Shown one piece after another: positions 1-8,842 of a DNA stretch of 64,000 nucleotides; positions within the stretch are counted from its first letter, which is position 1, and the number at the start of each line of letters is the position of its first letter. The stretch comes from Tidjanibacter sp. GTDB lineage: Bacteria; Bacteroidota; Bacteroidia; Bacteroidales; Rikenellaceae. The notes beneath the pieces are model-generated. The model saw only the letters and a program-made list of their open reading frames with translations. It searched no databases and was not told where the DNA came from. Where the stretch lies: assembly GCA_017631375.1 (NCBI GenBank), contig JAGBTK010000051.1, positions 17,169-81,168 of the forward strand. Reading direction: 5' to 3'. Both the position numbers and the translations under genes were made by a program.

Positions 1-2
1 CC

Positions 3-614
3 GATATTGAGTTTATCTCGCTCACTTCTCTCCTGCGTCGTCAGCAAAGAGCCGAAGTAGGGCTGAAGCATATCACGACAAGAGAGGGCGTTGTGGTCAC
101 TCCCGCCACCTACAATGTTTGGATAAAGCCCCAATTTGAGGGTAAGACTCCTATGAATAGCACCTTCCGCACGGTGACCAATCTGTTGCGTGGCTGGTGT
201 CGCAGGCGTGCTAATGTCGATAGCTTCCCGCCCATTGTCTTTAATATAACCGACGGCCAATTTACCGATGCCTCTGACGAGGAGATGTTGCTCTCGGCCG
301 AGAGGCTTACCTCGACAGGAACAACAGATGGCAATACCCTGCTGATAAACATCTGCTATGCCACACCCAATGAGGTGAGGCGTGAGCGAGGATTTTTCCT
401 CCACCCATCTAACGAACCACTGCCCACAGGACGCGGAGTGGAGAGCCTGCATCGTATGGCGAGTGAGATCCCCGAAGAGTTGTGCAGGAGATTGGCAAAC
501 TATATTGAGCCGCACCACCGTCCGCCATTTAAGGCTTTGTGCTACAACTCCTCACCCGAAGAGTTGGTTAATTTCCTCTCGATAGGGACTACATCCATAG
601 TTTTTGGTAGGTAA
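3..614 (+). CDS. vWA-domain protein, C-terminal part (cut by window edge)
   Basis: The reading frame is already open at base 3, so this is the last 203 residues of a longer protein; the GTG at 93 is internal. The segment GKTPMNSTFRTVTNLL followed by a strand ending FNITDGQ fits the second half of a von Willebrand factor A domain, with the Thr and TDG parts of a metal-binding MIDAS site; the DxSxS part would lie upstream. vWA proteins of this soluble bacterial type bind partner proteins and are often next to kinase or phosphatase genes, but no such partner is visible here. The function is therefore open. The downstream gene has its own promoter, so this appears to be the end of its operon. Confidence 0.7.
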   Translation, partial: DIEFISLTSLLRRQQRAEVGLKHITTREGVVVTPATYNVWIKPQFEGKTPMNSTFRTVTNLLRGWCRRRANVDSFPPIVFNITDGQFTDASDEEMLLSAERLTSTGTTDGNTLLINICYATPNEVRRERGFFLHPSNEPLPTGRGVESLHRMASEIPEELCRRLANYIEPHHRPPFKALCYNSSPEELVNFLSIGTTSIVFGR

Positions 615-651
615 AGAGTAGAAAAAAGTGAGATGTAAATATAGAAAATAG

Positions 652-659
652 TATATTTG
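652..659 (+). promoter_or_regulatory. Bacteroidota -7 promoter box
   Basis: TATATTTG matches the TAnnTTTG consensus 39 nt before the ATG at 699. No clear -33 TTTG is seen. Confidence 0.55.
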
Positions 660-698
660 CCCCAGAAACAGATTCAATAACTATAAACTCAAACAACA

Positions 699-1976
699 AT
701 GAAAAAAACTATTCTTTTGTGTGCTGCAGCATTCGCTATGGCATCGTGCAACTCTGAGAAGGAGGCTGCAATCGTTGAGAACATCGTTGCTTACACCGAG
801 GTTGGTGATACTGCAATGAGAGTTAACGCTATCGAGATTACTGTTAGCAATCCCAAGTCATTGAAGGGTCTGACCGCTGAGGACTTCGACTTCATTAACA
901 ACGCTCCCGATGGTTTTGTAAATCCTGAGACCGGCGGTGCTATTGAGGTATATGCTGAGGATGGTATCGTGGTTACCCGCAACAAGAATGTACTCCGCAT
1001 CGAGGCTACTCCTTTCAATATCAGTGGTGCTCGTGGACAGGGCTGGCGTAATGAGCCTTGGCAGCTGATTTGTGCAGCTGACAGCAACCTCAATGTGTCG
1101 CTCGCAGATGTTAACGACCGTCGTATTGATGTGCTTGACGACTGTATCAAGGGTGAGTTTACCTATGCAGGTCTGACTCGCGAGTATATCCTCCACCTGC
1201 CTAAGGATGAGAAGGGTAACGTAATTGAGAACGCACCTCTGCTCGTATGGCAGATTGGTGGTGGCGAATACAATCGCGATCTTATGACTGCTGCAACTGC
1301 AAACCGTTGCATCGTGTCGCTTCCCGACGAGGGTGTGCCTTGTGCTACTCTGATGTTTGCTATCGCTAACCCCAACTACTCTTACAGCGCATCGTTGGAT
1401 CCCGAGCGTATTAAGCTCGTTGACCGCAACAACGCACTCCAGATGGCATTTATAGACCAGCTGATTGCTGAGGGTAAGGTTGATGGCAGCAAGCTCTTCT
1501 GTGCAGGTGCATCGAGCGGTGGTGGTTGCACTATGCGCTTTATGATGCAGTTCCCCGACCGCTTCAAGGCTGCTATCCCCTGCTGCGCTATGGACCCCAT
1601 CGTTCCTATCCACCAGGTGAAGGAGAAGTATGATGGTCAGTTTACCGACGACCTTGTAGCTGCTTTCCAGGATAAGGTTTACAAGTGGAACGGTACCGAT
1701 ATGGTGTTGAGCGATATCGACACTGAGGCTTTCGTTAACCTGCCTATGTTCTTCGTTCACGCTGAGTCGGATACCACTTGCAAGGTTATCAGCTCGCACG
1801 CATACTATGGTGCTCGTGAGCGTCTGGGCGCAAAGAACGACAAGATCCAGATCTACGACGACGCTTATATGCAGAAGTTCGGTATCTCGAAGATGATTAG
1901 CCACTTCTCGTGGGTACCCCTGCTCAACGACTACTCGGAGGGTACTGCAATGGATTGGTTGGTTAAGCAGATGTAA
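699..1976 (+). CDS. Esterase-like alpha/beta-hydrolase lipoprotein
   Basis: A 425-aa protein with a lipoprotein signal ending at Cys17 (AFAMASC), so it should be exported and lipid-anchored. Residues ~30-120 look like a beta-rich N-terminal domain. Residues ~150-425 look like an alpha/beta hydrolase of the polyhydroxybutyrate depolymerase/feruloyl-esterase type, with the nucleophile elbow GASSG (Ser272), a later FFVHAESD strand likely to carry the acid, and a C-terminal ISHFSW His. The substrate cannot be read from sequence; ester-linked plant or host glycans are one possibility. It is a single gene between its own promoter and a strong terminator. A long open frame on the opposite strand of this gene is judged spurious. 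Confidence 0.75.
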   Translation: MKKTILLCAAAFAMASCNSEKEAAIVENIVAYTEVGDTAMRVNAIEITVSNPKSLKGLTAEDFDFINNAPDGFVNPETGGAIEVYAEDGIVVTRNKNVLRIEATPFNISGARGQGWRNEPWQLICAADSNLNVSLADVNDRRIDVLDDCIKGEFTYAGLTREYILHLPKDEKGNVIENAPLLVWQIGGGEYNRDLMTAATANRCIVSLPDEGVPCATLMFAIANPNYSYSASLDPERIKLVDRNNALQMAFIDQLIAEGKVDGSKLFCAGASSGGGCTMRFMMQFPDRFKAAIPCCAMDPIVPIHQVKEKYDGQFTDDLVAAFQDKVYKWNGTDMVLSDIDTEAFVNLPMFFVHAESDTTCKVISSHAYYGARERLGAKNDKIQIYDDAYMQKFGISKMISHFSWVPLLNDYSEGTAMDWLVKQM

Positions 1977-2042
1977 TTTTTGCTCGGACAATAAATCAGA
2001 TAAATCCCTAAATGGTATAGGCTGCAAAGCCTAATGAATAAA

Positions 2043-2080
2043 AAATCCCGCTACCTTCGCAAAGGTGGCGGGATTTTGTT
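2043..2080 (+). terminator. Rho-independent terminator after the esterase gene
   Basis: A 15-bp stem (AAATCCCGCTACCTT with AAGGTGGCGGGATTT, one G-T pair), a 4-nt loop and a T-rich tail. Confidence 0.85.
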
Positions 2081-2131
2081 GTTTGGGGATTTTGTTTGTT
2101 CGGGAAAAATGCTTTATCTTTATAGAGCAAA

Positions 2132-2350
2132 ATGTGGCGGAGTATGAAGCGTAAGATAATTGCAATCTATAATTTCTATGTTGACGGCTTCAAGAATATG
2201 ACTTGGGGCAGGCAGCTATGGTGGCTTATTTTGCTCAAAGCAGTACTACTGTTCTTGGTGCTGAGACTCTTTTTCTTCAAACCCATTCTTGCGGGCAAGA
2301 GCGATGAGCAGAAGATCGAATATGTCAGCACCGAACTCCTGACACGCTAG
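2132..2350 (+). CDS. DUF4492 small membrane protein, cydAB-linked
   Basis: A 72-aa protein with a basic, aromatic N-terminus and one hydrophobic helix at about residues 28-50 (LWWLILLKAVLLFLVLRLFFF). It matches the DUF4492 family, which in Bacteroidota is typically the first gene in front of cydAB; the same arrangement is seen here with 57 nt to cydA. By analogy it may help cytochrome bd assembly as a small inner-membrane subunit, but this is inferred from context. The start could be the ATG at 2132 or the in-frame ATG at 2144, which is preceded by GGCGGAG and may be preferable. Confidence 0.8.
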   Translation: MWRSMKRKIIAIYNFYVDGFKNMTWGRQLWWLILLKAVLLFLVLRLFFFKPILAGKSDEQKIEYVSTELLTR

Positions 2351-2407
2351 TTTTATGCATTTTTACGCTATATCTAATAGTTACTAATAACCTAATAATG
2401 TAAACTT

Positions 2408-3895
2408 ATGGTAGAATCTGCATTGGTTGGTTGGTCGAGATTGCAGTTTGCGCTCACCGCCGGTTACCACTGGATTTTTGTCCCGCTCACTCTGGGTCTG
2501 GCTGTGATTATGGCTGTGATGGAGAGTGTCTATGTCAAGACAGGGGACGAGTTTTGGAAGAAGACAGCCAAATTCTGGATGAAACTCTTTGCTATCAACT
2601 TTGCAGTTGGTATCGCTACGGGTATCATCTTGGAGTTCCAATTTGGCACCAATTGGAGTAACTACTCGTGGTTTGTGGGCGATATCTTCGGTGCGCCACT
2701 CGCCATTGAGGGTATTTTTGCCTTCTTTATGGAGGCCACCTTCTTCGCGGTGATGTTCTTCGGCTGGGAGAAGGTGAGCAAGCGCACACACCTTGTCACA
2801 ACATGGCTGACGGGTATTGGTGCCGCTATTTCGGCTCTATGGATTCTTATCGCCAATAGTTGGATGCAACACCCTGTGGGTATGGAGTTTAACCCCGATA
2901 CCGTACGCCACGAGATGGTCGATTTTTGGGCTTTGGTACTCAACCCCGTTGCTATCTCCAAGTTCTTCCACTCGGTGTTTAGCGGCTGGATGACGGGTGC
3001 TATCTTCGCTATCGGTATCAGTTGCTGGTATCTGCTCAAAAAGCGCGAGACCCGCTTTGCGCTGGCAAGTATCCGTGTGTCGGCTATTGTGGGCATTATC
3101 GGTACCTTTGCCGTTATGCTCAGTGGCGATAGTTCGGGTATTCACGTGGCTAAGTATCAACCGATGAAACTCGCTGCAGCAGAGGGACTTATGGATGGTG
3201 GCGAGCGCGCTCCGTTCTCGATAGTTCCTGGCGTTGAGGTGCCGGGTATGCTCTCGATTCTCGCTACTCACGATATTAACGGCTATGTCCCCGGTATCAA
3301 TAATCTGCTCGATGGCTACACTACTCCCGAGGGCGTGGTTGTCCCCTCGGCAGAGGAGAGAATCGAGCGTGGTAAGAGCGCTATTGAGGCATTTAGCGAC
3401 TATCGTACGCTGCGTGAGAGTGACCCTGCGGCTGCTGCTGAGGCACGCAAGGTGCTTGATGAGAATATCGACTACTTTGGCTATGGATATATCGACTCGC
3501 CTGAGGAACTTGTGCCATCCGTGGGGTTGGTCTATTGGGCTTTCCGTGTGATGGTTGGTCTGGGTTGCGCACTCCTTTTGTTGATGGTGGTGGTGCTCTG
3601 GGCCGAGTTTAAGAAAAAGCTGACCAAGATGACTTGGCTGCAATGGGTGGCATTGTTCTCGATTCCGTTTGTCTATTTTGCCGGTCAGGCGGGTTGGATT
3701 GTGGCAGAGGCAGGTCGCCAGCCATGGGTGATTGAGGGGTTGTTGCCCACCAAGGCGGCAGTGTCGAGTGTTAGTGTAGGTGCGGTGCAGACCACCTTCT
3801 TCCTCTTCGTGGCTATCTTCACCCTCTTCCTCGTTATCGAGTTGCGCATATTGATTAAGGCTATCAAGAAGGGTCCCGAGATTGAAAACCAATAA
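2408..3895 (+). CDS. cydA: Cytochrome bd ubiquinol oxidase subunit I
   Basis: A 495-aa multi-pass membrane protein that oxidises quinol and reduces O2 to water with high affinity, letting a mainly anaerobic cell respire or scavenge oxygen. Key residues are visible: His21 in AGYHWIFVPLTLG (equivalent to E. coli His19), Glu101 and Glu109 in AIEGIFAFFMEATFF, His188 in SKFFHSVFSGW and Met382 in YWAFRVMVGLG (the heme b558 ligand pair). The periplasmic Q-loop lies at about residues 250-370, with the QPMKLAAAEG quinol-binding segment. It is followed 12 nt later by cydB and preceded by the DUF4492 gene, forming one operon. Confidence 0.97.
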   Translation: MVESALVGWSRLQFALTAGYHWIFVPLTLGLAVIMAVMESVYVKTGDEFWKKTAKFWMKLFAINFAVGIATGIILEFQFGTNWSNYSWFVGDIFGAPLAIEGIFAFFMEATFFAVMFFGWEKVSKRTHLVTTWLTGIGAAISALWILIANSWMQHPVGMEFNPDTVRHEMVDFWALVLNPVAISKFFHSVFSGWMTGAIFAIGISCWYLLKKRETRFALASIRVSAIVGIIGTFAVMLSGDSSGIHVAKYQPMKLAAAEGLMDGGERAPFSIVPGVEVPGMLSILATHDINGYVPGINNLLDGYTTPEGVVVPSAEERIERGKSAIEAFSDYRTLRESDPAAAAEARKVLDENIDYFGYGYIDSPEELVPSVGLVYWAFRVMVGLGCALLLLMVVVLWAEFKKKLTKMTWLQWVALFSIPFVYFAGQAGWIVAEAGRQPWVIEGLLPTKAAVSSVSVGAVQTTFFLFVAIFTLFLVIELRILIKAIKKGPEIENQ

Positions 3896-3907
3896 ATCGA
3901 ACAAACT

Positions 3908-5050
3908 ATGATTGACTATATATTTTTACAGAACTATTGGTGGTTCATTATTTCTCTGCTGGGCGGATTGTTGGTCTTTCTGCTCTTTGTGCAGGGCGGT
4001 AATGCGCTGATTTTCCTGGCAGGCAAGAGCGAGGATGAACGCGAACTGATTATCAACTCGACAGGTCGCAAGTGGGAACTCACCTTTACTACTCTTGTGA
4101 CTTTTGGCGGTGCTTTTTTCGCCTCGTTCCCACTCTTTTATAGCACAAGTTTTGGCGGCGCATATTGGGTGTGGATTCTGATTCTTATCACTTTTGTTTT
4201 CCAGGCTGTGTCGTATGAGTTTCAGGGTAAGGCGGGTAATCTGTTGGGCAAGAACGCTTTCCGCACCTTCCTGACGATTAATGGTTGCTTGGCTCCGCTG
4301 CTGATTGGTACGGCTGTCGGTACCTTCTTTACAGGGTCGCAGTTTGTGGTTGATAAGGCGGCAGTGGCCGATATCGGCTCGCCCGTGATTAGCCGTTGGA
4401 TGAGTGGTTGGCACGGCTTGGAGGCTGTGGCAGAGCCATTCAATGTAGGTTTCGGTCTGATGGTGATGTGCTTGGCGGTGAGCCTTGGCGCACTCTATAT
4501 GATTAACAATATCGACAATGAAAGCCTCGCAGGACAACTGCGCAAGGCACTCACTGTCAGCTTTGCAGGCTTTCTGGTGACTTTGGTGTTTGTGCTTGTG
4601 AAGCTGTTGACGATGGATGGCTTTGCGGTCGATGCCGAGGGCGTTGTGTTAATGGAGAGTCATAAGTATCTGCACAACCTCTTGCAGATGCCTGTGGTGC
4701 TGATTCTCTTTCTTGTGGGGGCAGTGCTTCTGGTGTGGGGCGTTGTGGCTACTCTCTTGAAGAGTGGCTTTAAGCGCGGTATCTGGCTCTCGGGTGCGGG
4801 TACTGTGATGGCTGTGATGGCTCTGTTTATGATTGCGGGCTATAACAATACTGCATTCTACCCCTCGACCTATGATTTGCAGTCGTCGCTCACGCTGGCG
4901 AATAGCTGTTCGAGCGAGTTTACCCTCAAAACTATGGCTGTGGTGTCGCTGATTATCCCCTTTGTGGTGGCCTATATCGCCTACTTCTGGCACAAGATGG
5001 ACAAGAAGTCCCTAACCACCGAGGAACTTAAAAATAGCGATAAGTACTAA
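3908..5050 (+). CDS. cydB: Cytochrome bd ubiquinol oxidase subunit II
   Basis: A 380-aa protein with about eight or nine hydrophobic segments starting MIDYIFLQNYWWFIISLLGGLLVF. It pairs with CydA to form the bd oxidase in the inner membrane. The usual family features are present: WELTFTTLVTFGGAFFASFPLFYS in the first third and a C-terminal pair of membrane helices around IPFVVAYIAYFWHKMD. The gene begins 12 nt after cydA and is closed by a terminator 20 nt beyond its stop. No cydDC exporter genes occur in the window. Confidence 0.95.
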   Translation: MIDYIFLQNYWWFIISLLGGLLVFLLFVQGGNALIFLAGKSEDERELIINSTGRKWELTFTTLVTFGGAFFASFPLFYSTSFGGAYWVWILILITFVFQAVSYEFQGKAGNLLGKNAFRTFLTINGCLAPLLIGTAVGTFFTGSQFVVDKAAVADIGSPVISRWMSGWHGLEAVAEPFNVGFGLMVMCLAVSLGALYMINNIDNESLAGQLRKALTVSFAGFLVTLVFVLVKLLTMDGFAVDAEGVVLMESHKYLHNLLQMPVVLILFLVGAVLLVWGVVATLLKSGFKRGIWLSGAGTVMAVMALFMIAGYNNTAFYPSTYDLQSSLTLANSCSSEFTLKTMAVVSLIIPFVVAYIAYFWHKMDKKSLTTEELKNSDKY

Positions 5051-5069
5051 TCTGCCATCTACTTACACT

Positions 5070-5103
5070 AAGCGAGCACCTCATTTCGGGGTGCTCGCTT
5101 TGG
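5070..5103 (+). terminator. Terminator of the cydAB operon
   Basis: An 11-bp perfect stem AAGCGAGCACC/GGTGCTCGCTT with a 9-nt loop, directly after cydB. Only a short T-run follows. Confidence 0.8.
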
Positions 5104-5127
5104 TGTAGTATTTTGCGATATTTTGGT

Positions 5128-5135
5128 TATATTTG
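5128..5135 (+). promoter_or_regulatory. Bacteroidota -7 box for the DUF819 gene
   Basis: TATATTTG lies 28 nt before the ATG at 5164 and just after the cydAB terminator. Confidence 0.6.
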
Positions 5136-5163
5136 TCGCCGAAATCGACTATAATTATAGCCT

Positions 5164-6324
5164 ATGTTTGCAAAAATACTGCTTGTATTATTCTATCTGC
5201 TCGCCCCTGCCGGAGTGCTGTGGGCTACTCGTAAGTTTGAAGTTTTCCGTCGCCTTGGGCCTGTGTTGTCGCTCTATATCCTTGGCGTAGTGGTTGCCAA
5301 TGTTGGCATATTTCCCTCTGACCCTGAGGCACATAGTTCTTTTCTCGCCTTCCAGGAGAGTGTGTCGGAGATACTTGTGCCATTGGCACTACCGATGATG
5401 CTCTTTGGTTGTAACTTCAAGAATTTTTCGGTTGGCAAGAGCCTGCGCGCCTTTATTATTGGTGTGCTTTCGGTAGTGGCTATCGTTGTGGCGAGCTATA
5501 TGATGTTTGCCGATAAACTCGGTGCTGAGGCACCCAAGATGGCGGCTTCGCTCGTGGGTCAATATACGGGCGGTGCGGCAAACCTTGCCTCGGTAAAGCA
5601 GATGGTGGGGCTTAGTACGGAGAATTTTGTGATGCTCTCAACCTGCAACCTTATTGTGTCGTTCTTCTACCTGATGTTCCTGATGGGTGGCGGTGTTACT
5701 ATGGCGCGTAAGATTGTGGGTCGCAAAAGCTATGTGGTGCAAGAGGTTGAGGTCAATGATGAGAATCCCTATCGCGACTTTGCAAAGCGTGAGTCTATCG
5801 TGCAGCTGCTCAAAGTGTTGGGCGTGTCGCTTGTGGTGATGGGTATCTCTGTGGGCGTGGGCACGGTTGTGGGTGGCGAATCGGGAATCTCGATGGTGGC
5901 ACTCATCCTCACAATTACCACTCTGTCGCTGCTGATGACCTTGTCGAAGAGGGTGCGCAACTGGGATAAGAGCTACGATGCGGGTATGTATATCATCTAT
6001 GTATTCTGCTTGGTTATGGCGACTATGGCCGACCTCTCGTCCATTAATTGGCAGCAGAGTCTATTTGTGCTTCTGTTCCAGGCGGTTATTATCTTTGGCT
6101 CGCTGTTTATGACAATCTTGTTTGCTCGCCCCCTGGGTGTAGACGCCGATACGGCAGTTATCACCTCGAATACCCTTGTGAACTCGCCCGTGTGCGTGCC
6201 GATGATTGCCGCCACGATGAAGAATAGAGATGTCGTTGTTGTGGGCATCACCAACGGCCTCGCAGGTTACGCTGTCGGCAACTACCTCGGCTACCTCATC
6301 TTCCAACTGCTGATGGTGTTGTAG
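5164..6324 (+). CDS. DUF819 family integral membrane protein
   Basis: A 386-aa hydrophobic protein with about ten predicted membrane segments. It matches the DUF819 (YjcL-like) family: LALPMMLFGCN near residue 78, a Gly-rich GQYTGGAANLASVKQMVG at about residue 130, and a repeat-like C-terminal half with NTLVNSPVCVPMIAATM. The paired Gly-rich discontinuous segments resemble those of secondary transporters of the sodium/proton or sodium/citrate kind, so a transport role is plausible but the substrate is unknown. It is a single-gene unit with its own -7 box. Confidence 0.8.
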   Translation: MFAKILLVLFYLLAPAGVLWATRKFEVFRRLGPVLSLYILGVVVANVGIFPSDPEAHSSFLAFQESVSEILVPLALPMMLFGCNFKNFSVGKSLRAFIIGVLSVVAIVVASYMMFADKLGAEAPKMAASLVGQYTGGAANLASVKQMVGLSTENFVMLSTCNLIVSFFYLMFLMGGGVTMARKIVGRKSYVVQEVEVNDENPYRDFAKRESIVQLLKVLGVSLVVMGISVGVGTVVGGESGISMVALILTITTLSLLMTLSKRVRNWDKSYDAGMYIIYVFCLVMATMADLSSINWQQSLFVLLFQAVIIFGSLFMTILFARPLGVDADTAVITSNTLVNSPVCVPMIAATMKNRDVVVVGITNGLAGYAVGNYLGYLIFQLLMVL

Positions 6325-6387
6325 GGGAGGGGTGTTGCATAAGAGGCAACTAATGCATAACTTTGTCTAAACCAAACTGCAAGACCT

Positions 6388-7200
6388 ATGAAAGAAGCCG
6401 GTTATGTATATATTTTGACCAATCCGAGTTTCAAGGAGGATTGGGTGAAAATTGGCAAGAGTTCCCGCCCTGTGGACATCCGTTCCAAAGAGTTGGATAA
6501 TACCGCCGTGCCCCTGCCATTTGAAATCTACGCAACCTTAAAGACGGTGAAGTATTCGGAGGTGGAGCGTGCTGTACATCAAACAATTGATAGTTTGACG
6601 GACTTGCGAATCCGCCAAAATAGAGAGTTCTTCAATATTACTCCAAGCGAAGCCCTAAATATCCTCAAGCGTATGGCAACAATGCTGGATGATGCGGAGA
6701 TAGTGGAGTACAAAAAAGAAGAGGTTGTAAATGAGGTTGCTAAGACTGATAAGTTACAACCACGTCACGAAAAGAGGAAGGCTTTTTGGATAGAATTCAT
6801 TCAATACTGCAAAGATAATGATGGTGTTTATGCTAATAACTCGCCCGTGGGGGAGAATTGGATTGGTAAATCAATTCGTGTTCCTTATGGTATAAATATG
6901 TGGGCTGTTATTGGTTATAACTTTGCCAGAATTGAGATATATTTTAATTCCGGTAATAAAGATACCAATAAAGAGGTTTACGACTATCTCTATTCCCGCA
7001 AAGATGAGATAGAAACAGAATATGGGCAACCGCTAATTTGGCAGAGATTGACTGATAAAGTCACTTGCCGTATTAAAGATGAAAGAGAGTATCAATGTTT
7101 TGATTTAGAAGATAAAACGGAATTGTTTGCATTTATGAAAGATGCAAGCGATAAGATGTCGGTTATCTTCCATAACTATATTCTGGAGTACCAAAAGTAG
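6388..7200 (+). CDS. GIY-YIG (T5orf172-type) plus DUF4268 protein
   Basis: A 270-aa soluble protein. Residues 1-105 resemble the T5orf172/MUG113 branch of GIY-YIG nucleases: GYVYILTNPSF, then WVKIGKSSRP, an Arg/Glu pair and EVERAVH. Residues ~125-270 match DUF4268 (RKAFWIEFIQYCKDND, NMWAVIGYNFARIEIYF, RRKDEIE-type helix). Such combinations occur in accessory genes thought to act on DNA, including defence-linked loci, but nothing here proves that role. The gene is visibly richer in A/T and AA/AT codons than its neighbours, suggesting recent acquisition. It has no operon partner and ends at a terminator. Function is inferred from domains only. Confidence 0.7.
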   Translation: MKEAGYVYILTNPSFKEDWVKIGKSSRPVDIRSKELDNTAVPLPFEIYATLKTVKYSEVERAVHQTIDSLTDLRIRQNREFFNITPSEALNILKRMATMLDDAEIVEYKKEEVVNEVAKTDKLQPRHEKRKAFWIEFIQYCKDNDGVYANNSPVGENWIGKSIRVPYGINMWAVIGYNFARIEIYFNSGNKDTNKEVYDYLYSRKDEIETEYGQPLIWQRLTDKVTCRIKDEREYQCFDLEDKTELFAFMKDASDKMSVIFHNYILEYQK

Positions 7201-7258
7201 GCGGGATTGACTCGCTGCGCTCGTCTTTCCCTTGGGGATGTATCTATAATGAAAACAT

Positions 7259-7290
7259 AAGGAGGTCAAAGTTGACCTCCTTTATTTTTT
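7259..7290 (+). terminator. Terminator after the GIY-YIG gene
   Basis: Perfect 11-bp stem AAGGAGGTCAA/TTGACCTCCTT with a 2-nt loop, followed by TTTATTTTTT. A second inverted repeat (TTTTGAAGT at 7298-7306, ACTTCAAAA at 7327-7335) may end the opposite-strand gene that stops at 7373. Confidence 0.85.
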
Positions 7291-7372
7291 ATATTCATTT
7301 TGAAGTAGTTAACGGTTTTCGAACTCACTTCAAAACCACCCAAAATACCCGTTATTCCCGAAATCTCCCTAG

Positions 7373-8524
7373 CTAAGCCAGCAGAAACTCTGTTGCCGAG
7401 TCGAAGATAGAGTTGAACGAACTAATCACCTCGGGGTTATTGCTCTGCGTACCGGAGGGGAAGGGGGCTTGGTGGGAGTACTCGAATGGGAAGTCGCGCT
7501 CCTCGATTACTCTCTTGCCCAACTCAATGGGATAGAGGCAGGTAGCACCGTCGGTGGTCATCACCTTGTCGTGGCGCATAGTGATAATATGTACTCTCTC
7601 GCCAAGTGCCGCCAATCTCTTCTCACGCTCCTCGCGCAGGTGGTCGGGACGTAGCAGCAGACGGAAGGCGTGATCAAATTCGGAGCCGACACCGGTCGAG
7701 GGCGTGGAGTTGATAAAGATATTGCCGTAGTAGCTATGGAGTGCCTCAAAGGAGCTGCCGTCAAGGATATTCTTCGCCAGACCGTTCATCTTATTAAACG
7801 ACGAGCCACCCATAAAGATAAACAATCGGCTCTCATCAAGCAGTCCGTCAGGGTTGGCGAGCATCATCACCTGAGCCGCCATAGCACCTATCGAATAGCC
7901 GAAGAGGTCGCAACGGCTCCCCTTGCGGAATAACGAGTGGTCGCCACGCTCAATCTGAGCAAGTAGCTGGCTGAGGTTATAGCAGCTCTCAATACCTGAG
8001 GTGTAGAAACGATAGGGCGCGTCTGAGATGCGGGCAGAGAGGGTGACATTGGCAAACGAAGCCTCGCTATTCTCGGGATTGCTTGCCGAGCGCAACTTAT
8101 GCCAGAGAAGGGTGCGACGCGGATTGTACCAATCGGCAGGAGTGCGGTTCATATGGAAGGCAAGCGGGAAGAGAATCACAGGACGACGGGTCTGATATGC
8201 CAAACGGTCTGCCCAAGCGAGATATTTGGCCCACGAACGCTCGTTGAGGCCGTGGAGCAGGATTGTGGCGCGGTCGAAGTGTTCGCCACAGCCGTGCGGT
8301 ACAAAGATATTATAGGTGAAACCTCGGTTTTCGCTCACCTGCTCGTCGCGAATATCGGCGTAGTCAAAGACGGGCAGCCCCTTCTGCAAAGCATTAATCT
8401 GCTCTGCACCAAGTGCTTGCTCAAAGCGAAAACGATAAATATCGGTATTTGCGCCAACCGTAAATTCGGATGCGGACGAAAACAAACTCCACAGATTCTC
8501 TGTATAACTCTTAAAATCGAACAT
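7373..8524 (-). CDS. DUF6051-like alpha/beta-hydrolase fold protein
   Basis: A 383-aa protein beginning MFDFKSYTENLW. It has an alpha/beta-hydrolase pattern: a strand and turn ATILLHGLNERSW (about residue 85), the nucleophile elbow DLFGYSIGAMAAQ (GxSxG), and a late segment with His residues. It resembles the DUF6051 family of Bacteroidota; no signal peptide is visible, so a cytoplasmic hydrolase or acyl-transfer role is likely, with unknown substrate. The frame stays open for another 82 codons upstream (to 8770), but that stretch is low in hydrolase character and the best -7 box (8745-8752) lies inside it, so the ATG at 8524 is preferred. Confidence 0.65.
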   Translation of the reverse strand: MFDFKSYTENLWSLFSSASEFTVGANTDIYRFRFEQALGAEQINALQKGLPVFDYADIRDEQVSENRGFTYNIFVPHGCGEHFDRATILLHGLNERSWAKYLAWADRLAYQTRRPVILFPLAFHMNRTPADWYNPRRTLLWHKLRSASNPENSEASFANVTLSARISDAPYRFYTSGIESCYNLSQLLAQIERGDHSLFRKGSRCDLFGYSIGAMAAQVMMLANPDGLLDESRLFIFMGGSSFNKMNGLAKNILDGSSFEALHSYYGNIFINSTPSTGVGSEFDHAFRLLLRPDHLREEREKRLAALGERVHIITMRHDKVMTTDGATCLYPIELGKRVIEERDFPFEYSHQAPFPSGTQSNNPEVISSFNSIFDSATEFLLA

Positions 8525-8650
8525 TTTTCTCTTACTTTTTAATTGACATTCGCCACCTTTCTTGGTACGCAGCAGGTACTCAAAGTAGCGGTTGCTAAAA
8601 ATGTGTAAGATAGCGTTCGGTTTTGCGGTGTAGGTCTGTGCTGTAAAAAT

Positions 8651-8741
8651 GACCGACGGACGGCTACACACAGCATAGAACGTTTTCTTACGAAAGTTAA
8701 ATTTTGCTGTCCGTCGGTCCGTGTTTTTTTTGACTTTCGTA
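8651..8741 (-). promoter_or_regulatory. Structured 5' leader, possible pseudoknot
   Basis: Read on the minus strand, TACGAAAGT (8741-8733) pairs with ACTTTCGTA (8697-8689), and GACCGACGGAC (8719-8709) pairs with GTCCGTCGGTC (8661-8651). Both stems are perfect and their arms interleave, so they form either an H-type pseudoknot or two competing folds. The leader from the -7 box to the ATG at 8524 would be about 215 nt. Confidence 0.5.
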
Positions 8742-8744
8742 TTG

Positions 8745-8752
8745 CAAACATA
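8745..8752 (-). promoter_or_regulatory. -7 box for the DUF6051-like gene
   Basis: On the minus strand the sequence is TATGTTTG, matching TAnnTTTG. It implies a long untranslated leader. Confidence 0.5.
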
Positions 8753-8842
8753 GCACACACTTTGAGCCATTGCAAATTAATGGTCTATACACTACCTGAC
8801 AGGTGCTAAAAGTGTAATTTACGGGGTAAAAATCACTAAATA

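Noticed and set aside
858-2027. 389-codon open frame antisense to the esterase lipoprotein gene
   Set aside because: It mirrors a well-supported gene with a signal peptide and hydrolase motifs; its own translation has no recognisable domain or start context.
8525-8770. 82-codon N-terminal extension of the DUF6051-like protein
   Set aside because: The extension lacks domain character, contains interleaved inverted repeats, and the likely -7 box lies inside it.
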